Program-made: the position numbers and the translations under genes
The notes under the pieces: generated by a model
Database searches by the model: none
What the model saw: the letters and a program-made list of their open reading frames with translations, nothing else
What the model was told of the DNA's origin: nothing
NCBI GenBank assembly: GCA_022701965.1
Contig: JAKONL010000443.1
Coordinates: forward strand, 1-10,306
Direction: 5' to 3'
DNA from: Burkholderiaceae bacterium
GTDB lineage: Bacteria > Pseudomonadota > Gammaproteobacteria > Burkholderiales > Burkholderiaceae
Length of the DNA: 10,306 bases
In this document: positions 6,909-10,306 of the stretch, piece after piece
Numbering within the stretch: position 1 is the first letter of the stretch
Layout of the letters: every line of letters starts with the position of its first letter

Positions 6909-6927
6909 TTGTTGCACTGCAGCAAAA
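6909..6927. promoter_or_regulatory. Candidate PhaR-type operator before the phasin-like gene
   Basis: TTGTTGC (6909-6915) and GCAGCAA (6919-6925) form an inverted repeat with one mismatch and a 3-base spacer. It contains TTGC-ACT-GCAG, one base from the CTGC-N3-GCAG site described for the PHA regulator PhaR in some Proteobacteria. It lies about 50 bases before the phasin-like start. A -10-like TATAGT follows at 6943-6948. A pair of AGGCCT palindromes (6928-6933 and 6938-6943) lies between them. Assignment to PhaR is inference. Confidence 0.4.
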
Positions 6928-6974
6928 AGGCCTCCGCAGGCCTATAGTGGATCAACTCCGTACCGGAACCTTCC

Positions 6975-7469
6975 ATGCCAAACACTTTCGCTTCCCGCTA
7001 CTTCAATCCGTTCATGCTGTGGACGGATGTCGCCCTGAAGACGCAGGAGATGCTGTTGTCCTCGGGCGCGGTGATCCGGATGCGCACCGAGCGCATGGCG
7101 GTCGCCGGCCTGGTGCCGAACGCGGCCGACATCGCCGAGTTCCACCTGATGAGCGAGGAGAAGCTCGCCGCCGCCGGCCAGTCCGGCGCGGCGATCGCCA
7201 ACCAGCTCCAGGTCGCGGGCCAGGCCCTGATGCAGCGCACGGTGCGGCACTGGTTCGGCAGCGCATCGGCGCTGATCGGGCTCGTCACCAGCCTGACCCC
7301 GGCGCAGGCGGCGGCGAATGGCCACGAGTGGCTGCAGGCGAATGCACGGGCGACCGCGTCGGTGACGCAGCTGTCGAGCGTCGGGGCGCGCGTCGTGCAG
7401 CGCGGCTTGAAGCCGATCCACGCGAAAGCGACGGCCAACGCGCGCCGGCTGGCGGCCTACGAAGCCTGA
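6975..7469 (+). CDS. Phasin-like granule-associated protein
   Basis: This 164-residue, Ala-rich, mostly helical protein has no signal peptide. The segments VALKTQEMLLSSGAVIRMRT (about 17-36), EFHLMSEEKLAAA (about 56-68) and the later Ala/Gln-rich helices resemble the short polyhydroxyalkanoate-granule phasins of Burkholderiales. Such proteins coat storage granules in the cytoplasm and control their size and number. The ATG at 6975 is the first start after the presumed promoter; its Shine-Dalgarno is weak (GGA, 6965-6967). The candidate PhaR-like site upstream supports the call. The 3' end overlaps the last 13 bases of the convergent phosphoesterase gene. No PHA synthase is in the window, so the assignment depends on sequence style and the upstream motif. 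Confidence 0.62.
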   Translation: MPNTFASRYFNPFMLWTDVALKTQEMLLSSGAVIRMRTERMAVAGLVPNAADIAEFHLMSEEKLAAAGQSGAAIANQLQVAGQALMQRTVRHWFGSASALIGLVTSLTPAQAAANGHEWLQANARATASVTQLSSVGARVVQRGLKPIHAKATANARRLAAYEA

Positions 7470-8671
7470 CGGCTCGTTCCGGCGGCTGTCTTGGCAGCCA
7501 CCAGTCGCAGCAGCGTGATCTCCGACGGCGCACCGAAGCGCTTGGGCGGACCCCAGTAACCAGTGCCCCGGCTGGTATAGACCCACATCCCGCCGAGCAT
7601 GTTCAGCCCGGCCGTGAACGGCTGCTGCAGCGGCACGGCCAGGTTCCACGGAAAGAACTGCCCGCCGTGCGTGTGGCCCGAGAGCTGCAGCTGGAAACCC
7701 GCCGCCATCGCCGCGGGCGCGCTGCGGGGCTGATGGGCGAGCAGCACACGGGTCGTGGCGCCCGACGGCGCACCGGCCAGCGCGGCGACCGGGTCGCTGG
7801 CCTGCGCCGCGTCGAAGTGCGCGGCATTGAAATCGGTCACGCCGGCGAGCACCAGCGTCGCGTCGTCGATCTCCTCGTCGTTCTGCGCCGCGCCCGCGCC
7901 CGTCGCGGCGATCAGCACGTGCTCGTTCATCAGCACCCGCATGCCGAGCCGGCGCAGTTCCGCGACCCAGGCCGGCGCCCCGGCGTAGTACTCGTGGTTG
8001 CCGGTGACCGCGAAGGTGCCGTGACGCGCCCGCAGGTCGGCCAGCGGCGCGATGTGGGGCCGCAGCGCGGCCACCGTGCCGTCCACCAGGTCGCCGGTGA
8101 TCGCGATCGCGTCGGGTTCCAGCCGGTTGACCCGGTCGACGATGCGCTGGATGTAGCCGCGCCGGATCGTCGGGCCGACGTGCAGGTCGCTCAATTGCGC
8201 GATGGTGAAACCCTCGAACGCCGCGGGCAGGCCCGTGATCGGCACGTCGACGCGCTTGACGGGCGCGGTGCGGCGGGCGTTGAAGAAGCCGATCGCCGAG
8301 GAGGCCGTGGCCATCAGCGGAATCGCGAACGCGCTCCAGCGCCCGACGCTCCGCCAGTCGACCGCCAGGCCGGCCGCGGCCTGCGCCAGCCAGGTCAGGA
8401 TCAGGCCGGCATCGCGCAGCAGCGTGAGCACCGCCATCGACGAGAACCAGCCCATCGCGAGCAGTCCGAGCCATTGCCATGCCCTCGAGAGCGTTTCGCC
8501 GCGGGTCCACAGCCCGACGAAAGGCAGCGGAATGGTCGCCGCCGATACCGTGAGCGCCAGCAGCAGGAGCCCGGCGGCCGCCGGGCTCGCGGCGAGGATC
8601 GGTGGCACGAGCCGCAGGGCGATGTAGACGTGCAGCAGCGCGGTGAGGAGGGAGAGAGGGCGAAGCGGCAT
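7457..8671 (-). CDS. Membrane-anchored metallophosphoesterase (YkuE/YaeI-like)
   Basis: This is a 404-residue protein. Residues about 4-130 are hydrophobic, with three to five likely membrane helices (about 6-27, 32-54, 66-85, 90-104 and 113-130). The rest is a calcineurin-like phosphoesterase domain with all metal motifs in order: SDLHVG (Asp162, His164), GDLVDG (Asp194), GNHEYY (Asn225, His226), AHQP (His313) and GHTHGG (His333, His335). Related proteins act on phosphodiesters or lipid-linked substrates near the membrane; the substrate here is unknown. The frame is open to 9118 on the minus strand, but that extension is the antisense of cynS. The ATG at 8671 is chosen because it begins just before the first hydrophobic helix. 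No clear Shine-Dalgarno is seen. It is divergent from cynS and convergent with the phasin-like gene, overlapping its end. Confidence 0.88.
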   Translation of the reverse strand: MPLRPLSLLTALLHVYIALRLVPPILAASPAAAGLLLLALTVSAATIPLPFVGLWTRGETLSRAWQWLGLLAMGWFSSMAVLTLLRDAGLILTWLAQAAAGLAVDWRSVGRWSAFAIPLMATASSAIGFFNARRTAPVKRVDVPITGLPAAFEGFTIAQLSDLHVGPTIRRGYIQRIVDRVNRLEPDAIAITGDLVDGTVAALRPHIAPLADLRARHGTFAVTGNHEYYAGAPAWVAELRRLGMRVLMNEHVLIAATGAGAAQNDEEIDDATLVLAGVTDFNAAHFDAAQASDPVAALAGAPSGATTRVLLAHQPRSAPAAMAAGFQLQLSGHTHGGQFFPWNLAVPLQQPFTAGLNMLGGMWVYTSRGTGYWGPPKRFGAPSEITLLRLVAAKTAAGTSRQAS

Positions 8672-8733
8672 GCGGCTTTCGTGGGAACGGCGAATCCGGG
8701 AGTTGCGAGGCGTCCGGTCCGCATTCAAGCCCC

Positions 8734-8757
8734 GTGCCAGCAATCGCGCGCTGGCAC
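8734..8757. promoter_or_regulatory. 24-bp palindrome in the divergent phosphoesterase/cynS promoter region
   Basis: GTGCCAGC (8734-8741) and GCTGGCAC (8750-8757) are exact reverse complements with an 8-base spacer. The site ends 46 bases before the cynS ATG and lies 62 bases upstream of the divergent phosphoesterase start. A dimeric regulator bound here could control either gene. Without a T-run it is not a terminator. The regulator is unknown; no cynR gene is in the window. Confidence 0.45.
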
Positions 8758-8803
8758 AGGCGTTGCATGCGCGTTCTGCATCAAACAGCAGGACCTTCTT
8801 CCC

Positions 8804-9247
8804 ATGAACCGCAACGACGTTACCGAGAAAATCATCACCGCCAAGGTCGCCAACGGCATCCAGTGGGCCGACGTGGCCGAAAAGGTCGGGCTGTCGAAGG
8901 AATGGGTCACGGCCGGCTGCCTCGGCCAGATGACCTTCGACGCCGCGCAGGCGAAAACCGTCGGCGAGATCTTCGGGCTCACCGCCGAGGAACAGAAATG
9001 GCTGCAGGTCGTGCCGTACAAGGGTTCGCTGCCCACGCCGGTGCCGACCGACCCGCTGATCTACCGCTGGTACGAGATCGTCAGCGTCTACGGCACCACG
9101 ATCAAGGAGCTGATCCACGAGGAGTTCGGCGACGGCATCATGAGCGCGATCGACTTCAGCATGGACATCCAGCGCACCGCCGACCCCAAGGGCGACCGCG
9201 TCGCCGTGGTGCTCTCGGGCAAGTTCCTGCCGTACAGGCAGTACTAG
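8804..9247 (+). CDS. cynS: Cyanate hydratase (cyanase)
   Basis: This 147-residue protein matches cyanase along its whole length (E. coli 156). The enzyme converts cyanate and bicarbonate to carbamate and CO2, and carbamate breaks down to ammonia and CO2, so cyanate is detoxified and its nitrogen used. The N-terminal helical domain (about 1-75) has the WADVAEKVGLSKEW segment. The C-terminal domain has LIYRWYEIVSVYG and KELIHEEFGDGIMSAIDF. The catalytic Arg96, Glu99 and Ser122 of E. coli correspond to Arg88, Glu91 and Ser114 here. The ATG at 8804 is the start that gives the normal cyanase N-terminus; a modest AGGA lies at 8790-8793. Neither the carbonic anhydrase gene cynT nor a cyanate transporter is beside it. 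Confidence 0.97.
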   Translation: MNRNDVTEKIITAKVANGIQWADVAEKVGLSKEWVTAGCLGQMTFDAAQAKTVGEIFGLTAEEQKWLQVVPYKGSLPTPVPTDPLIYRWYEIVSVYGTTIKELIHEEFGDGIMSAIDFSMDIQRTADPKGDRVAVVLSGKFLPYRQY

Positions 9248-9256
9248 TACCGGTAC
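9241..9256. repeat. Two overlapping 10-bp palindromes at the cynS stop
   Basis: GTACTAGTAC (9241-9250) and GTACCGGTAC (9247-9256) are each perfectly self-complementary and share the GTAC at 9247-9250. The cynS stop codon TAG (9245-9247) lies inside the first. The gap to the convergent RraA-like stop is 13 bases. No T-run is present, so this is a weak terminator candidate at best. Confidence 0.4.
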
Positions 9257-9260
9257 CGGG

Positions 9261-9947
9261 CTACATCACGCCGAAGGTGCGGAAGGCCTCGACGGTGCTC
9301 ATGCCGTTGGCGATGGCCGTACGCACGGCGCTCTCGGTGCCGGCCTTCTCCAGCGCGAGCCGGATCGCCTCGTCCTCGGCCTCGCGCGGAATCACCAGCA
9401 CGCCGTCCTGGTCGCCGAAGACGATGTCGCCCGGGCGCACCCGGATGCCCTGGATCTCCACCGGCACCCGGTAGTCGACCACCTTGCCGCGCGGACCCTG
9501 GTCCTGCGAATAGCCGCCGTACGAGAACACCGGCAGCCCGAGCTCCAGCACCTCGGAGGTGTCGCGCGAGTAGCCGTCGAGCACGGCGCCCGCCGCCTTC
9601 AGGTGCAGCGCGCGCGTGGTCATGAGTCCGCCCCAGAGCGCGAACTGCGGCGCGGCGCCGGTCGCGACGTAGACCTCGTGCGGCTTCAGGTCGTCGAGCG
9701 CCTCGAACAGCAGCCCGAAGGCCTGCTTGCTCAACGGCGTGCGGCCCTCGGGCTCGGAGCGCGCGAAGCAGTTGGTCTCCAGCACCGGCATCGCACGCCC
9801 GGCGATCACCATCGAGCGCTCGACCGGCTTGATCGCCGGCGGCAGGAACTGGTGCATGAATCCCATCGTGTCCAGGATGTCGCCCACCACCGCCGGGAAC
9901 AGGCGCGTGCGCATCAGGCCGAACAGCTCGTCATCGTCTTTCCACAT
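9261..9947 (-). CDS. RraA / HMG-CHA aldolase family protein
   Basis: This 228-residue protein belongs to the RraA-fold family, which includes 4-hydroxy-4-methyl-2-oxoglutarate (HMG) aldolases, oxaloacetate decarboxylases and the RNase E regulator RraA. Visible signatures are WGGLMTTRA (105-113), GAVLDGYSRD (120-129) and RPGDIVFGDQDGVLVIPRE (171-189). Arg128 and Asp129 fit the substrate- and metal-binding Arg-Asp pair of the aldolases, so a divalent-metal lyase acting on a 2-oxo acid is more likely than an RNase regulator. The frame is open to 10010, but the ATG at 9947 has a strong Shine-Dalgarno (AAGGAG, 9956-9961) at 8 bases. The true substrate is not known; no aromatic-degradation genes are nearby to guide it. 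It is convergent with cynS and divergent from the DUF3348 gene. Confidence 0.85.
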   Translation of the reverse strand: MWKDDDELFGLMRTRLFPAVVGDILDTMGFMHQFLPPAIKPVERSMVIAGRAMPVLETNCFARSEPEGRTPLSKQAFGLLFEALDDLKPHEVYVATGAAPQFALWGGLMTTRALHLKAAGAVLDGYSRDTSEVLELGLPVFSYGGYSQDQGPRGKVVDYRVPVEIQGIRVRPGDIVFGDQDGVLVIPREAEDEAIRLALEKAGTESAVRTAIANGMSTVEAFRTFGVM

Positions 9948-9955
9948 CGTTTCGT

Positions 9956-9961
9956 CTCCTT
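9956..9961 (-). promoter_or_regulatory. Ribosome binding site fixing the RraA-like start
   Basis: AAGGAG on the minus strand, 8 bases from the ATG at 9947. It decides between this start and the upstream in-frame ATG at 10010, which would add 21 residues of no family character. Confidence 0.8.
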
Positions 9962-10082
9962 GTCGTGTGAGGCGATTGAATGCGCACATCGGCGGCGGCA
10001 CAACCGGCAACTACCCGGCACCGGCCTCGCGGACCCCTGAAAACGGCCGTGTAGACTGCTCGGTTTTTCGCTCTGGCGGCAG
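9962..10082. other. Divergent intergenic region, RraA-like / DUF3348
   Basis: This stretch must hold the promoters of both divergent genes. TAGACT (10052-10057) is a possible rightward -10, but I see no matching -35. No coding frame with family features is visible. Confidence 0.4.
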
Positions 10083-10306
10083 GTGCAGGTCTCGCAGCGC
10101 ACAGCTTTTCCCCCCCATACCGGCTCCCGAGGCCCCGGCGGCTCGACGCTCGTCGGCCTGCTGGCCCGGCTCGCGGACCCGCTGGTGCCCGAATCGGACC
10201 GCTCGATTTCCGAGCGGCTGAGCCAATGGCTGCGCTGGACCGATGCGATATCGCTTTCGTCGGTGCTCGAAGGCCCGTCCGCGGGTGGCGCTTCGTCCCG
10301 TGCGGG
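10083..10306 (+). CDS. DUF3348 family protein, N-terminal part (3' end outside window)
   Basis: From GTG at 10083 the frame stays open to the right edge (74 codons plus two bases). The translation begins VQVSQRTAFPPHTG and continues with GGSTLVGLLARLADPLVPES and ERLSQWLRWTDAISLSSVL. That is the usual start of DUF3348 proteins, found chiefly in Burkholderiales. The stop in this frame is at 10038-10040, and GTG 10083 is the only standard start codon after it that precedes the conserved region. The Shine-Dalgarno is weak. Members have no known function; no signal peptide or membrane segment is seen in this part. The recognition is from memory of the family and rests on the first 60 residues. Confidence 0.8.
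   Translation, partial: MQVSQRTAFPPHTGSRGPGGSTLVGLLARLADPLVPESDRSISERLSQWLRWTDAISLSSVLEGPSAGGASSRA

Noticed and set aside
6942..8768. A 608-codon minus-strand frame overlapping the phosphoesterase
   Set aside because: It is a frame shadow rich in Arg, Ala and Gly; the metallophosphoesterase motifs are all in the neighbouring frame.
6947..8803. Long upstream extension of the cynS frame
   Set aside because: It runs through the phasin-like gene and antisense to the phosphoesterase; cyanase itself begins at 8804 with normal length.
1..10306. CRISPR arrays, insertion sequences, tRNA genes, prophage or plasmid functions
   Set aside because: I found no spaced direct repeats, transposase motifs, tRNA-like cloverleaf or phage-like genes on reading both strands.

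Overview
The window is GC-rich chromosomal DNA, tightly packed with genes on both strands. It most likely comes from a betaproteobacterium of the order Burkholderiales. This rests on a DUF3348-type gene start at the right edge, a small Burkholderiales-style secreted protein with DUF4148-like repeats, a phasin-like gene, and an E. coli-type LexA box. Genus cannot be fixed from the sequence. I see no insertion sequence, phage gene, CRISPR array, tRNA or rRNA.

Layout. 1-260 (+): 3' end of a Spy/CpxP-like periplasmic protein. 295-332: a strong hairpin terminator shared with the next, convergent gene. 350-712 (-): a small secreted repeat protein. 713-964: a divergent regulatory region with two perfect inverted repeats. 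965-3989 (+): three translationally coupled genes in the order of E. coli ybhP-clsB-ybhN: an EEP-family phosphoesterase, a two-HKD cardiolipin synthase, and a polytopic LPG-synthase-TM (UPF0104) protein. Start and stop codons overlap at both junctions. 4005-6867 (+): a radical SAM protein with an HhH motif, followed by a DUF4130-UdgX fusion. 6975-7469 (+): a phasin-like protein. 7457-8671 (-): a membrane-anchored metallophosphoesterase, overlapping the phasin gene tail to tail. 8804-9247 (+): cyanase, cynS. 9261-9947 (-): an RraA/HMG-aldolase-fold protein. 10083-10306 (+): 5' end of a DUF3348 gene, running off the window.

The most interesting part is 3989-6867. A LexA-type SOS box (CTGT-N8-ACAG, inside the perfect repeat ACTGTA-N6-TACAGT) begins at the base after the ybhN stop codon and ends on the first base of the GTG start of the radical SAM gene. 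It contains a good -10 hexamer (TATATT) placed so that transcription would begin at or next to that GTG, so the mRNA may be leaderless. The two genes below the box are the known but functionally unresolved pair of a 'putative DNA modification/repair' radical SAM enzyme and a DUF4130-UdgX protein. The UdgX part keeps the KRRIH motif, whose histidine forms a covalent bond to uracil-derived abasic DNA in studied members. The sequence therefore predicts a two-gene, damage-inducible cassette that combines radical chemistry on DNA with suicide-type capture of uracil sites.

The other genes look like ordinary housekeeping or accessory functions: membrane lipid synthesis, carbon storage granules, cyanate detoxification and a lyase-fold enzyme. 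Several of their upstream regions hold clear palindromes that could be operators.
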